Assembly (NCBI RefSeq): GCF_000143415.4
Contig: NW_003314311.1
Location: forward strand, 293,736 to 331,094
Length of the DNA: 37,359 nt
Source: Selaginella moellendorffii
Lineage: Eukaryota > Streptophyta > Lycopodiopsida > Selaginellales > Selaginellaceae
Reading direction: 5' to 3'
The translations under genes were made by a program, and so were the position numbers. Positions 21,370 to 33,400 of this stretch are shown one piece after another. The notes beneath the pieces were generated by a model. That model was given only the letters and a program-made list of their open reading frames with translations, searched no databases and was not told where the DNA came from. Numbering within the stretch: the stretch's first letter is position 1; each line of letters starts with the position of its first letter.

Positions 21370-24300
21370 GGGAAGATCGACGTCCTCGTCGATGCATACT
21401 CGAGTCTAGAATACCGCCAAGGAAACAACTCCAGAAAAAGTTCACGGTACTCACACTATGTGAGAAATGCACTAACTTAAATGAGTTAGGGGGCAACCTC
21501 TTTGTCTAACGCGAATGCGCTACCAGCTCAGACACTTTCCGGCCGTCGCCGACAAGGAAATGACCAACAGAGTTAGCCACCCTTGCTGCTTTGGGTGTCA
21601 CCCAGCTTACAAAAGTGTGATATGCCCTGCCCGCAGAGACATAGAGAGAGAAGCTAGAGGCCCCAACCCTCCTAAGCAAAGAAACCAAACCCGTCGGTAA
21701 AGTTTAGATAGACTACTGTAAACAGGCAGTTAGAGTTGTTTACACGGTCACGCCCTTTTAACGGAATAAAGAACATCGATAGAGAGGCGGGTTATGTGAC
21801 CAGTCGATAGTAGCTACCCCATGACTAGAGATTTCAACATGCACACGAAGTGCCGAAGCTAGTCTGCCTATACTGGCCCAAACTCAAAGATCAATACATG
21901 GATAATATCAAAGTCATAGACAAGGATATCTTAGAGACTTAATTATCAGTGAACATATCTTAGATTAGAACACAAAAGTATTCCAAGCAAGTTATCATCT
22001 GATAAACTAGTATTATAGGATAGGAACCACCAAGATCATTATAAATGGTAAACATAGGAATCACCATCCAACAAAATTCAATAGCAAGTATATCATCAAG
22101 GAAACTTAATGATGAAACTTAACTACTAAAGATGGTAGATAGTATGCCAAACAATTTACTAAAGATAACTCAAAGAACACAAAGTATCATCAACTGACAA
22201 GCACATTGCTCGCGAATGTATCACCCGAAAGAAATAACATCCCAATCTATCAGAACTAACCCGAGGTATGGTCAACAAAACAGAATGAATGTGGCAAGAC
22301 CAACAAACATTCATTCATGCCAACTATCGCACTAGTCAATCTGAATAGATCCCAGTCAACAATACAAAGAAACGCAAGTTGCTTAAGCAAGTGTCAGCAA
22401 CATCCTATCGATATCTCAAACCCAAAAGACCAATCCAGAGCAAACCACAAAGAATATGTGGTATTGCAAAAAAGCCAAAAGCTATCAAAGAGAACAACTA
22501 ACCACCATAAAAGATCATCAATCATCCTATCAATAGAGAAATGCATAATCATCATCAAAGAAAAAATCTACTATCCCGAAGAATAGCAAATCATTCTAGA
22601 CCAACAATAATCAAGAAAAACTCTTGACAAGGATAATCAACTATCTTAGATGATAGTCAATCATCACCAATGATTGCTAAATGCAAATACTAACGTCAAC
22701 ATCGAAGCTAATGAGCCAAAATGCCTTCCCTCAACAACTCCTAACAAATGGAACAATGAGCATGAAAACTCAAATAACCAAAAGCTCGAAGAAGTCTATA
22801 GCCAAATCTTGCCTAATAATGATCACGAGTCTTGCATGGACTAACGTCAATGCTAAAGAAGAAATCATGGTACAACCCACAATATCCTCCTCAACACATC
22901 TATAAGCTAAACTTCATAATGCAAAGCTAATGAAGAGCATGTCTGCATCAATCTAAAAGCTAAGCATAACAAAGCTATGCTCAACAAGTGATTACCAAAT
23001 GATCCTCCATGAATCCATCTATAGCAAGACGTAACTCACTTCATAACAAGCACAATAAGAATCATCAAGGATCAATATATCCCAGCTCAAATCCAACAAG
23101 GATTTGATCACTTCCATATTAATCACTAACTCTTCCACTTGTAGAGTTAGCATAGTTCACGACTGAATCACTTTTCAAGGAAAAGCCAAAGCTCAACCCC
23201 TACTAAATAATCTCGTCTAGAACACAACTAACTCAAACTTGCCACTCAGTTCATTTGAACGTCAACATAGTTGCTAACTAGCAAATGCGCGAATGTTAAT
23301 AACACAAAGCTATAACCAAATCATCAACACTATCTTCATCGAGAGCAATGAAACTCAATATCAATCCTAATGATAGATATATCATCTCACTTGAATCTCA
23401 ACATCAATAATATCAATGACAAGGCATCACTTCAATGCCATCAACATCAGAACAAAGCTAAAAGAAAGCAAGAGTGAATCACCACTCAAAACTTTCTTGC
23501 AACCAAGCTAACCAAAGTCGAAGATACTTTAGTCAGTATCCGAGACTACTTCTTCAACATTACTCAGGTACAGATAACACTTCCTCAAGGAGTGCATCAC
23601 CACGTCCAAGACTCAATGAAATCCAACACTATGAACTAAACGCAACCAAATGATATCAACAGAGGTAGAGTCGACATGCCAACATGGAAACCCATGTAAG
23701 TCTAATGACATGATCTTCTACAACACCATCTGGTAAACTAAGCCCACCACTGCTAAATCTTCATCGAGTGAAGCAAGTATCAGAGGTCTTTTGACGAAGT
23801 CTACAAGCAATCACTAGTCGCAAAGCAACCAACAATCACTATTCAACTTGCCTTCACAAGACCCAAACACTAAACTCACGCCACTAAGTAATATGCTTGG
23901 CCAACATGAACATAATACCCCAGGTAGGAGATAAAAGTTCATAGACAAGCAGAAACTAAATGACCACTCGAATCCAATTCAATCGCAATAAGCTCACCAA
24001 AACATTTAGCCACTAGCTCTGAGCATGCCTTGAAGAGGCTAACTACACATGATCAACACTAAGTCGAAACTCAAGTGAAGACCATGAGATGGACTCATGT
24101 CGGTACACAACCTCCACTTAGACAAAGCTATAGTATGGGTACCAACATCTCACCGCAAACAACTAAGTTGGACATCACCATCCTCAGCCAAGGCGCAAAG
24201 CTACCAAGACTAAGTCAAGATCAGTGAGAGCTCACTACTCTCATAGAGTCTAACAAAATGCAGGGTGCAACCTGCCACCAAGCATAATGCTACAAAAGAA

Positions 24301-26329
24301 AGGCACAAAAGTCACCCTTCTTAGAAAAGTGCAACGGCCACTTTTCTACACCAACTCCAGACTCTATCCAACTCAATTGCTTTAGCTTCAAAAGTCAGCA
24401 TCCCTTTCGGGTCGCATCATACAAACTACATACCAAGGTCTAAGCCAACCGAAGTCAACTCCAACCCCTTCACTAGTTTGTACTCGCTTACGAAAATGGA
24501 ATGGTTTTCGAGCAAAGTGATAACAGATCAGCCATTGGAAAAGTCTAAGAAAATTTGTGGAAAATCTTTCCATTCTAGAGAAAGAATGACTCTTAGTCTA
24601 GAAATGCAAACTTTCAAGACTCAACCAATTTCTTCCTACCAACAACTTCACAGAGGTTCACCTCAACACAAATTCTCATGACCCATAGTATGCTTAAGCT
24701 TCGAACATCTTTTTGCCCATTCTTTTGACATCCAACACCGATATCCGTAAAAATGCAAATGGAATATCCAAGGCTTGATCACGAAGACCACATCTTCGGA
24801 TATCCACATTGCACTAACACTCTTCTTTAACCACCTTCAAGATCCAATGTGAAGCTAAAACACTAACAAGAAAAATGACATGGAAAATCAAGCTCTAAGG
24901 AAAATTCCTCATCACTCGAATTAACAATGCCATTTCCACTAACACAAGTGCTAGCAATGTCAATGTCTCAACTACACACTTTCTCCATCCAATAATCTAC
25001 TCCAAGTGCTAACAGAGCAACCGATGAGCTATAGCAAATGAATGCTACAACCCTTTTCCAACACCTTATGGGCAAACCCTCAAGGAAACAAGGAACTAAC
25101 TTAAGCTTAGCATAATGGACCACTATCGAGAATCCCGTCAAAGCTACTACAATGCTACTTCGTGCAAGTAGACTAGCTTCACCATCAACCACTTTGGGGT
25201 TGATCATCGTTTAACCAAGCAACTTCGTAAACACATTGCTCATTATCACATGGATATGACATGGAAATCACAATGATTTGATCATCAATTGAGCAACAAT
25301 ATGAGCAATGCCAATGTCATTACTTCAAAGGTTTATGTGAGTATCAAGTGTTAACTCGATTCAACAAAATGCAACATAAATGCCACACTCCATCGATAGA
25401 GATTTATAACACCTAACACCACCAACTTTTGTTCACAACACGGACAAGCTCATGCCACTCTCTTTCCGACCAAACTCAAAACTAATCCAACACAAAGCTA
25501 CTCAAGGAGCAATAGCAAGGTTCCTCGGAAAAGAATTGAGCATTGCAATCCTAGTCTTCCATAGCAAGCCTAGACAAAATGGTATAACATTTCACCGCTA
25601 TCCATCCCACAACTCACCATTTGTAAGACCATCATCTCCAACATGCATCAAGGTAGGGACTCTTGATTGCATAATGTGAACACGAGCAATGAGTCACACC
25701 TCGTTGCAAATCATCTCTCCAAGAAGAAAAGATGATTTACATGTTTGATCCTCTGTCCCCGATGACTCTCTTTTTGGTCTCATCTTTGACCAAACCTCAA
25801 GCTTGCTTTCGCACTGCCTTCAGTCCAATCCAAGAAAAGTTTATGAGAGAGCACAGCAATGACTACCTGAACCAATAGACTAATCCCTACAATCTTGGTT
25901 GATTCACTTGTAATCATGCCTAGGAAAGATCTACTAGTGCCGTGCTTAAACAGCTACGGACCAACCTATTTGCCACTCATAGCAAACCTAGGGAAAGTTT
26001 GCTTTCACCCATGGTACATGGAACAACTCATGGAACCACCGATAGGCTAACATTAATCCTGCCAACTCAAAGTGTAACCTCAAGTTGCTAATGTGCCTCA
26101 CTCACGAGCTCAAGCTCAAACTCGTGCTAATGGAGCATCTCAAATCCATCCTATGAGCCCAAGAGCAAGCTCACATTATTAGGTACAAAAGGTAACCAAA
26201 ACCATACCCAAGGAACGAATGTGAACCCATTGCACCAAACGTGTACCCACTCGGATCATCGTTTTCATCTCTGCGTATGCAACGAGACTAGTTGCCCAAT
26301 CTCATTGAATAGTACTCGCTGAGACTCTT

Positions 26330-26341
26330 CCTCTGATACCA
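26330..26341 (-). other. Primer-binding site of LARD b
   Basis: Minus strand TGGTATCAGAGG, two bases after the end of LTR-c; the same site as in LARD a. Confidence 0.88.
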
Positions 26342-26343
26342 AA

Positions 26344-27540
26344 TGTAGCGCACGTGGTTTTGACCCTTTATCCTATAGTGATTTACCATAGGATAACACC
26401 ACGAAGCGGAACCTAAACCCTCTTTGTGCCACGTGACAGATGCCACGTGTCCATGCCACGTGTCCATAGGAACCCAAAGTTCAGGGCCTTGGGCCACTGA
26501 ACGAAGGAACGGTGCCAAACTCCCAAGCATGGAGCCAAGGAGTGATGGAACCGAACCACGGAGCAACTCCCGAGCATAAAGCCCAAGGAGCGAAGGGACA
26601 GGAGCCCGGAGCGACTTGGAACAGTCCACCTGAATTTGGAGCCGAACTCCAAGCCCGTTGCGCTACGAAACGAGGGTCCGGTACAATCCCACGAGCACCA
26701 GCTCCCCGTATCCAGCACCTGCACGCAAAATGGTGTCAGACGGAGTTTGGCACAATTTTGGCATACCGGTGGCCTAACGCGAGAAGGAGGGTACTCCACC
26801 GACTAGAGCAGCGTGGAGCTTGGGCTTAGACCCAAGCCGGACGTAGAACAAGGAGCGACACAGCCCAGCGGGAGCCAAACTAATGTCTCAGGTGGTCGGA
26901 CATGCATTCCAACCACTATCCCTACTATACATTTGGAACCCCCCACAGCCCCCCCCCCCCCCTTGAGGGACACACGCTTTGGGCTTTCACCCCAAGCCTC
27001 CCTTAGTACCAAGAGTTAGTCTCTGGGACAAGTCCGAAACTTACTAAATATGGAATGTCCTTGGATTGCGAATTTGGACATGGGACGAACACCATTGTGT
27101 TCAGGCCGATCTCTACATTCCGTAGATATGCCAAATGAGCTAATCTAGACACTTTCCCTAAATAGCATTTGGGACCGAAATGAGACCAACACAAAGGGTG
27201 TGATAGCGAGGGTGTTTGGCAAACACGGTAAGCTATCATCTAGCGAATATTGAGGGACTAGTCTCAATATCGCGGGGGTTCTTGACACTAGCAAGTGCAA
27301 GCTCATGACAGGAGTTTCTCAAACCAGGCCGAGTATGCTCAGCAAGAAACACATAGGGTTCCTACCTTATGTTTATCCGATTTAAGTACACGGTCATTGA
27401 CCAGTTTCTCAACTAGCTCAAGTGGGAACAATAAAGGGAACCAACTGTACCGACCTTCTGCTGTCATGGCAGTAAGGAAAGAGTGTCCGTAAGGATTGGC
27501 CGACAAGTATCTTTCGATACTTGAAGTCACATTCGCGACA
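26344..27540 (-). repeat. LTR-c, shared by LARD b (5') and chromovirus unit (3')
   Basis: 1,197 bp with TGTCGCG...GCTACA ends. It has three G-box units and a C run of about 14. Blocks near 26630-26720 and 27260-27450 are replaced relative to LTR-a and LTR-b, so it appears to be a distinct LTR subtype. It sits directly after the polypurine tract of the pol-bearing unit. Confidence 0.9.
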
Positions 27541-27556
27541 CTCTCCCCCCCTTGGG
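27541..27556 (-). other. Polypurine tract of chromovirus unit
   Basis: Minus strand ccccaaggggggggagag immediately before LTR-c. Confidence 0.8.
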
Positions 27557-28142
27557 GAAGATCAACGTCCTCGTCGATGCATACCCAAGTCTAGCAAACC
27601 GTCAAGGAAACAACTCCGAAAGTTAACGGAAAGCACACTATGTGGAAAACGACTTAAATGAGTTATGGAACGACCTCTCCTCTACGTCCAAAGACGTTAA
27701 GACTCAGACACCCTCCAGCCGTCACCGACAAGGAAATGACTAGCAAAGTTAGCCACCCTTGCTGCTCCGAGTACCACTCGGCTTACAAAGGAATGATACA
27801 TCCCTGCCCGTAGGGACATAGGGAGAGGGCCAGAGGCCCAACTTCCCCTGAGCAAGAAATCAACCCCGTCGGGAAGATTTAGATAACTACTATAAACTGG
27901 CAGATTAAGTTGTTTACACGACCACGCCCCTTTTCGAAAATGAGTCATCGAGAGAGAGGTGGGGACTTGTGATCAGTCTATAATAGTTATCCCCATGGTT
28001 ATGGATTGGACCCATGCACCGAAGTGCCGAAGTCAGCCTGCCAAAACTGACCCAAGTACTAATGAACGAGAGAAACGACACTTTGATTATAGAAATATAG
28101 TATTTTATTAATTTGCAAGATTTATTACAAGATTTACAAAAG
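27541..28142 (-). mobile_element. 3' untranslated leader of chromovirus, shared with LARDs
   Basis: It is collinear with 14452-14990 and 21357-21890: gatc.acgtcctcgtcgatgc, ccgacaaggaaatgac, the ggcagttagagttgtttacac-like stretch and gtgccgaag blocks. Similarity to the LARDs fades near 28060, just before the pol stop codon. That marks where non-coding sequence replaced the coding region in the LARDs. Confidence 0.8.
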
Positions 28143-29340
28143 CTAGTTTTTATTACAATTCTCATACTCCGTGACAAGCTCACGAGCATGTGTAAGATTA
28201 CTAAGAGGTTCCCAAGTTGATTCACAAGTTGGATAACCTTTCCACTTAACTAGATATTCCTTGGAACGACCACCACGAGCTTTGCGAGACAAGAGAATCG
28301 CTTCGACCTCATACTCCATGTCACCATTCACAACCTCTGGAGGGGGACGAATGTCCACAGAGCGATCCATAGCAACATGATATGGTGCTAGTAAACTAAC
28401 ATGAAACACATCATGTACATTGGACAACTCATCCAGAAGATCCAACTTATAGGATACATCACCAACTGGTTTCACCACCCGATAGGGTCCAACATATCTT
28501 GGCAATAATTTCCGAGATAAACACCCCTTAATGTTCAAGTTTCGGGAAGATAGCCAGACCTGATCTCCCACTTTATAGGATACATCCCGACGATGTTGAT
28601 CCTTATCACGTCGATACCTATCTTGAGCTTTGCCCATCGCCTCAGTTGCTCTAGACCAACCTTGACGTAGCTGCTCCGCATAAGTCTCAACAGCCGGGAC
28701 CAACACTTCGGACATTGGTTTCGGTACAATAATCTGTTGAGGAACCCCACGAGCATTTCCTTGCAGCATCTCCCATGGAGAACAGCCGATAGCGCTGTGA
28801 AATGTGTTGTTATAACATATTTCTGCTGTATCCAAATGCTCAACCCAGTCGCGTTGGTCCGCTGCGACATAGTACCGCAGATAATCCTCAAGTTGAGCAT
28901 TCACGCGTTCGGTCTGCCTATCAGTTTGAGGATGATAAGCCGTACTAAACTTCAACTTGGTACCAAACAACTGGAACAGTGTGCCCCAAAACTTCCCCGT
29001 AAACCTCGGATCCCTATCTGAGATCATCTCTTCAGGAAGACCACGAACCCGCACTACTTCATGGAAAAAGAGCTTTGCTGCTTGTTTCGCATTCACTGTT
29101 CCCACAGTTGGAATGAAGTGTGCAATCTTCGACAACCGATCCACAACCACCATCAAAGTATCATAACTCTTAGACTTCGGCAAGCAAGTGACGAAATCAA
29201 GTGTCACACTTTGAAATGGCCATGCCGGTGCTGGAATGCACTGCAACTTTCCACCCTGCTTCTCAGTTCTGCGCTTACATTGCTGGCATATTGGGCAGGA
29301 ACGGACATAATCCGCTACATCACCTACCATACCAGACCAA
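28143..29340 (-). CDS. Ty3/gypsy chromovirus pol, C-terminal part: integrase plus chromodomain (5'-truncated)
   Basis: The 395-codon ORF (first Met at 29330) is intact but is only the last part of a polyprotein. In order it contains the second half of the HHCC zinc finger (SCPICQQC, Cys12 and Cys15; the two His are lost) and the integrase core with Asp45 (TLDFVTCLP), Asp105 (ISDRDPRF) and Glu141 (QTERVN). The Asp-Glu spacing is the classic 35 residues. A GPY module (GPYRVVKPVG) follows, and then a chromodomain from about residue 338 (EYEVEAIL, EYLVKWKGYP, STWEPLSNL) with Trp363 and Trp373. Integrase inserts the cDNA, and chromodomains steer insertion to heterochromatin marks. The upstream WSGM at 29331-29339 is still pol, and homology stops there. 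RT, RNase H, protease and gag are absent from the window. Confidence 0.93.
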
Positions 29341-29521
29341 GCTCTATTTCGTTAAAGTGGGATTTATTCAGTAAAATGGGACTAGGTACAAATTTTCAAG
29401 TATTTGAAAATGACGTGAAATTATATGTTTTTTGTCCAGGGGCTAGACATATCTGGGGCATGGTGACTAGCGCGGTGACCTTATGTCCAGACTGAGTCCA
29501 TCTAGTTGTATAATAAATCTC
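29341..29521. other. Junction between truncated pol and the next repeat
   Basis: Pol homology ends abruptly near 29340. In the plus direction a faint resemblance to the C-terminal region of the DUF7869-like protein appears (HIWGMVTSAVTLCPD against HGWMRKQSATITLPDHA), just upstream of the clear exon match at 29522. It is too weak to stand alone. Confidence 0.4.
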
Positions 29522-29600
29522 ATTGTCAAGGTGAACAAGCCGAATCTGAAGCTAAAGAAGAGCGATGGCATGCGCGCACACACTATTTGTTTGTTCATTG
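29522..29600 (+). pseudogene. Relic of the last exon of a DUF7869-like gene, opposite orientation
   Basis: The plus strand tcaaggtgaacaagccgaat, continuing ctgaagctaaagaagag, matches the minus-strand last intron-exon junction of the large gene (30507 and below). It keeps the 3' splice site and gives EQAESEAKEER against EQSESESEEA. Reading continues RWHARTHYLFVH to a stop. A half palindrome atggcatgcgc follows directly. It is therefore a remnant of a second, related copy. Confidence 0.6.
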
Positions 29601-29882
29601 AGCGTGTGGTGAGCTTTCCAAGATGAACATCATTCCTATTAGCCAGACATATAACTTAATGGTGAGAACATTTAGATATTATTCAATGTTATCTTTTTCT
29701 AACGAATCTAATTGTGAAGGTGTAGCAAGAGGCATTGCTAGTTTGGAGAAGTCATTTAACTCATTTGACCCTTAGTGTATTTTCATGAAACTAAATAACA
29801 TTCATATTATTAAGGAATTTCTCTAGTACCTTTTTTTTACGACATAGAGGCTTGCATTTCTTTCAAAGGTGATTTAGTAAAA

Positions 29883-29991
29883 GGCCTGAGGGCACATGCC
29901 ATTCTATTTCTCAGACCGGTATTAAGATATACTAGTGCAAAGGGAAAAAGGTATTTGGTGATCAAGTAAATGGCATGAGGGCACACGCCAT
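29883..29991. repeat. Dispersed palindrome, two copies
   Basis: Copies at 29883-29902 and 29970-29991, both with central GAGGGCACA instead of GAGGCC. They lie downstream of the small minus-strand ORF. The consensus of the family is given in the findings. Confidence 0.8.
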
Positions 29992-29998
29992 TATAAGC

Positions 29999-30256
29999 CT
30001 AAGCGCTAGTGGACACCTCCTTTTTGGTACTCTTAGCGGTACTATCATCCTTCTCCGGGTCAGTTGTTTTGCTTTGGATTGTTGTCTCTGACGTTACTGG
30101 GGCGTTCTCGATAGTTGTTAATGTTGCCGTTTGTTCAGAAAAATGATCACCTGGAGTATAGTACGGGGAGTTTGGAAGACTTATATATTCTACATCTTCA
30201 CCTATCTCCTTCTCCGTCTCCTTTTCTGCCTCACTTACAGATTTTGTGCTTGCCAT
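29999..30256 (-). CDS. Small acidic Ser/Thr-rich ORF, unknown
   Basis: 85 codons from the ATG at 30256; an upstream in-frame ATG at 30358 would give 119. The second start lies before an agc-type splice signal (cccttgcag near 30321), so the shorter form or a spliced product is more likely. The product is hydrophilic, with SEAEKETEKEIGEDVEYISL near the start and a Lys/Thr/Ser-rich tail ending VSTSA; no signal peptide, no membrane segment, no known domain. It follows the large gene on the same strand by about 215 bp, so it could be a second gene of the same element or a further 3' exon. Composition is protein-like, but there is no homologue to confirm it. Confidence 0.4.
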   Translation of the reverse strand: MASTKSVSEAEKETEKEIGEDVEYISLPNSPYYTPGDHFSEQTATLTTIENAPVTSETTIQSKTTDPEKDDSTAKSTKKEVSTSA

Positions 30257-30341
30257 GAGAACGCTCTTCACCCTAAAATATGGAGTTCGTTGTGTTATAA
30301 AAGGAAACCAACACACACGCTGCAAGGGAATGATGGTACAT

Positions 30342-30398
30342 AAAGCACGTAAGCCCACAATATGGGTTTATGTGCCATTAATATGGGCCACACGCCAT
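30342..30398. repeat. Degenerate palindrome copies
   Basis: gcccacaatatgggttta and gggccacacgccat are decayed members of the dispersed palindrome family, between the large gene and the small ORF. Confidence 0.5.
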
Positions 30399-30471
30399 AC
30401 TATTAGATTTATGCACGTGTGATTGGTAAATGCATATGTCACATCATCTTTGTTTTACCTCACACACTATA

Positions 30472-33400
30472 TCAAGCCTCCTCTGATTCAGATTCGGATT
30501 GTTCACCTTGAAATAAAATACATTAGAAACTTTGTAAAGGAATATTAATGAATCTCACCTTGAACCCGAGTTATGAATGCTCTTGCTGCATCTCTTGCAT
30601 GGTCTGGCAAGGTGATGGTGGCACTCTGCTTCCGCATCCAACCATGCACAACATTATCCACCGATATGCTCATGCTGGGATCCCTTGGATTCAGCACCCA
30701 TCTCTTTTCTAGGCAATCCTTCGTATATCCGGAACTTGGCTTGAACCACTCCACAGTTACATTGAAGGAGTTAGTTTCCGCGTCCTCCTCTGCATCAGTG
30801 ATGCAGCGCCCCACCCATATCATTTGTTTTTTATTACTGGGTCTGACAAGCACGACCATTCCTTTGCAGACCTGTACTGGATTGAATGCTGAATCCGGCT
30901 TCTTGTTCCTCGGCCCACAATAGTGATCCTCAACATCGTTATCTGTCACTGCATTTCCAGAGGACATTGTTCCGCTACTATCTGGTGCTCTGGGTTCTGG
31001 CTAAAAGGACTCTTCCAATTCTTCATATACAACCGGCCCATTTTGGATAGCAGATATAATCTTCTCCCAGTATTCGAGCAAAGGCTTGCACCTCTGAAAA
31101 TAGGATTCTCCACCAAACACCAACCCCCTCTTCCAGAAGGCAATATGCTGTCTAATCCCGGCCACTATACTTTCCTGGTCTTTGAGTCCATTCGGGTGCA
31201 TCGGCCGTGGGGAACCCTGAGGAATCATAGGTTCCCCAGTTATGGGATCTCTCTTGAAGAGTTCAATGCCGTCCACTGGCAGCCACACTGTGTCCCATTC
31301 TCTCATCTTGTACCTCATCACTGGAGCACCGTCACACATGCTGAAATGAAACTGAAGAGGCTTGGAGTGGCCAATCAGCGTTTCGGATCCATCCCTGATG
31401 TAGCCTCTTACAAACCCCTTAAAGTCTGGAACCTCTGTCAGAAGTGCAGCTTCAACAGTGCCTTTGATGCAATTTTGGAATTCATCGTAGAGTTGTGGGA
31501 GGGTGAGGACATTGGATCGCCGGAGGGACTCTGCCAGGTGACTGAACATGGCATCGACGTCTTCATGAGTGTGCCCAACCATGAGAAAGCCAAGTGTAAC
31601 CGTTTCAAATATGCCTTTGGCAACAAGCATCGCCAAGTACTCGAAGACGTACATGTTTTTGTTCTCACTGCCAGCATTGTCTGTTTGGAGCAGAAGATGG
31701 GGTGGAAGGCCACATCGGCCGCAAGAACTTCCTTGAGATTCTGCTTCGTTTGGATGAGGCTGTGCATTCACCGGGCGACCAGCCTCGTCGGAATGGCATG
31801 AGGCCTCACGTGATAACCCTACAATCTGACGGCCAACATATTCACTGGGATGGCATGGGGCCCCACGCGATACTGCAAGCCTTTGCTCCTCCTCCAGCTG
31901 AACCCTGTATGGGGTTCGATCGACAAGGGCCTTATGCAAGGGTTGGCCGTTCAGCTCAGTCTGCGCACTTTGCAGAGACCTTAAGTGTTTTGCTAGGGAC
32001 GCAATCATCATGTTTGCACCCCCGCCACCCCATAGAGGTACAAAGAAGTTCCCATAGTTCTGGGCACCATGCCCATGAGCGATTATGCCAAACAGAGACA
32101 CAGGCAGCTGCATGGATGAAGAGATTGCCTTGGGGGCAGGATTGAGTCGAGGTAAGCACGTCTTTTTCTGGTCCATTTTGTCGTGGATGATGCAGAGGTA
32201 AGAGTCAGGTCTCTCCATGGAGAGAATCCTGTTATGATAATATGCAGTCCTGCAGCTTCTCTGCTCGATGTTGTGGTCGAGCCGCCTTCTAACCAACGTC
32301 TCTCGCTCTTGAGCGCTGCAAGAATTCTTCGACAAAGCCATTTTGATAGCAGTGCACTCGTCACACTTTGAAAAGCTGGAGTACTTTCCTATACTCACAT
32401 CCCTGAACCTGTTGCTCCACAATCTACTAAATCTAGATTGGCTCAGCTTCCTGTAGCCATTACTCTGGAGTTCCCGATTCACATCTTCCAATATGGCCCC
32501 CTTGGTATACATGGAAGGGAGAACTCGTTGGGTGTCTCGTGTTCCATCTTCCAAGAGGCGGGTTTTATGTGGTTGCTGCTCGCTACATGTCTCGACAAAC
32601 CTCTTGAAGATTGCCTCTCCATATACAACATGACCCCTGGTTTTGTGCGTACCGTCGTTCCCATGGACTGCCTGTTGAACCCTTTGTTCCTCGAACTCAG
32701 TTTTGATTCTGTAGAATGTGCTTCGAGGGACTCCATAAATGATTCTCCATGCCTTCATGCAGACCAAACCCCTCTGGAAGACCATGCCCCCCACCTGATG
32801 TTCTGAAGCATCAACAGATGACCGTAATGCCTCATACACAAAATTGCGAGCTGCCTTCCAGGACAATGTCTTGTATCTTGCTCTCTCCTCTTCAATAGCA
32901 TCCCAATCAGCATGTTGACAGCACCTCCTCTTGCAACAAGCAACTGTCGAGACCATTCGAACCTCCATCGCCATTTTCTGCCTTTTCGGTTCGTTGCTCA
33001 GATCCCTTTGGCTGCGCTTTAGGAAGGTGTACTTTCTTTTCCCATGAAGAGATGTTCTGTCATCAGTTGTAGTGGTGTTTGATTGTGAATCCTTCACATT
33101 CTCAAACACTAAGTGCCTCAATTTCCACCGCACAATGCTTCCAATAGTCAGACTGTTTTCTTCTGTGTCAACAACCTCTAAAATCGCAACTCCAATATCA
33201 TCCCAGCCCAATTCTTGATTAGCAACCGCATCTCTTGGATCGACAACTGTGGCTAAGCCCTCAGCTACCACCTCCCCCTCGGGGTTGTTTAGAAACACTT
33301 TTGCCTGAATCCATGTAGCACGGTTCTTAAGATCCACGGAGGGAACATGCGTCGCACTTGCGCTGTCCCCAACATCTGCTTTCTTCTGAAGATTTTTCAA

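Larger units (their letters stand above)
21357..26343 (-). mobile_element. LARD b internal region
   Basis: 4,987 bp, bounded by a polypurine tract at 21357 and a primer-binding site at 26330. It is collinear with LARD a across its length, apart from small indels and the missing Cassandra insert. ORFs are short (up to about 90 codons) and differ from those of LARD a, which argues against coding. The 3' leader (about 21357-21890) is shared with the chromovirus unit at 27541-28060, and the remainder is LARD-specific. Confidence 0.85.

Noticed and set aside
14452-26343. Many 60-125-codon ORFs across the LARDs and LTRs
   Set aside because: ORFs at matching positions in the two LARDs are not conserved, and those in the LTRs simply follow LTR homology. 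None has a gag, protease or polymerase motif.
28535-29495. Additional ORFs overlapping integrase
   Set aside because: They are other-frame shadows of the chromovirus integrase reading frame.
30923-32371. Plus-strand ORFs opposite the large gene, including one of 292 codons
   Set aside because: They are mirror images of a strongly biased coding strand. The minus frame has recognisable conserved motifs and the plus frames have none.
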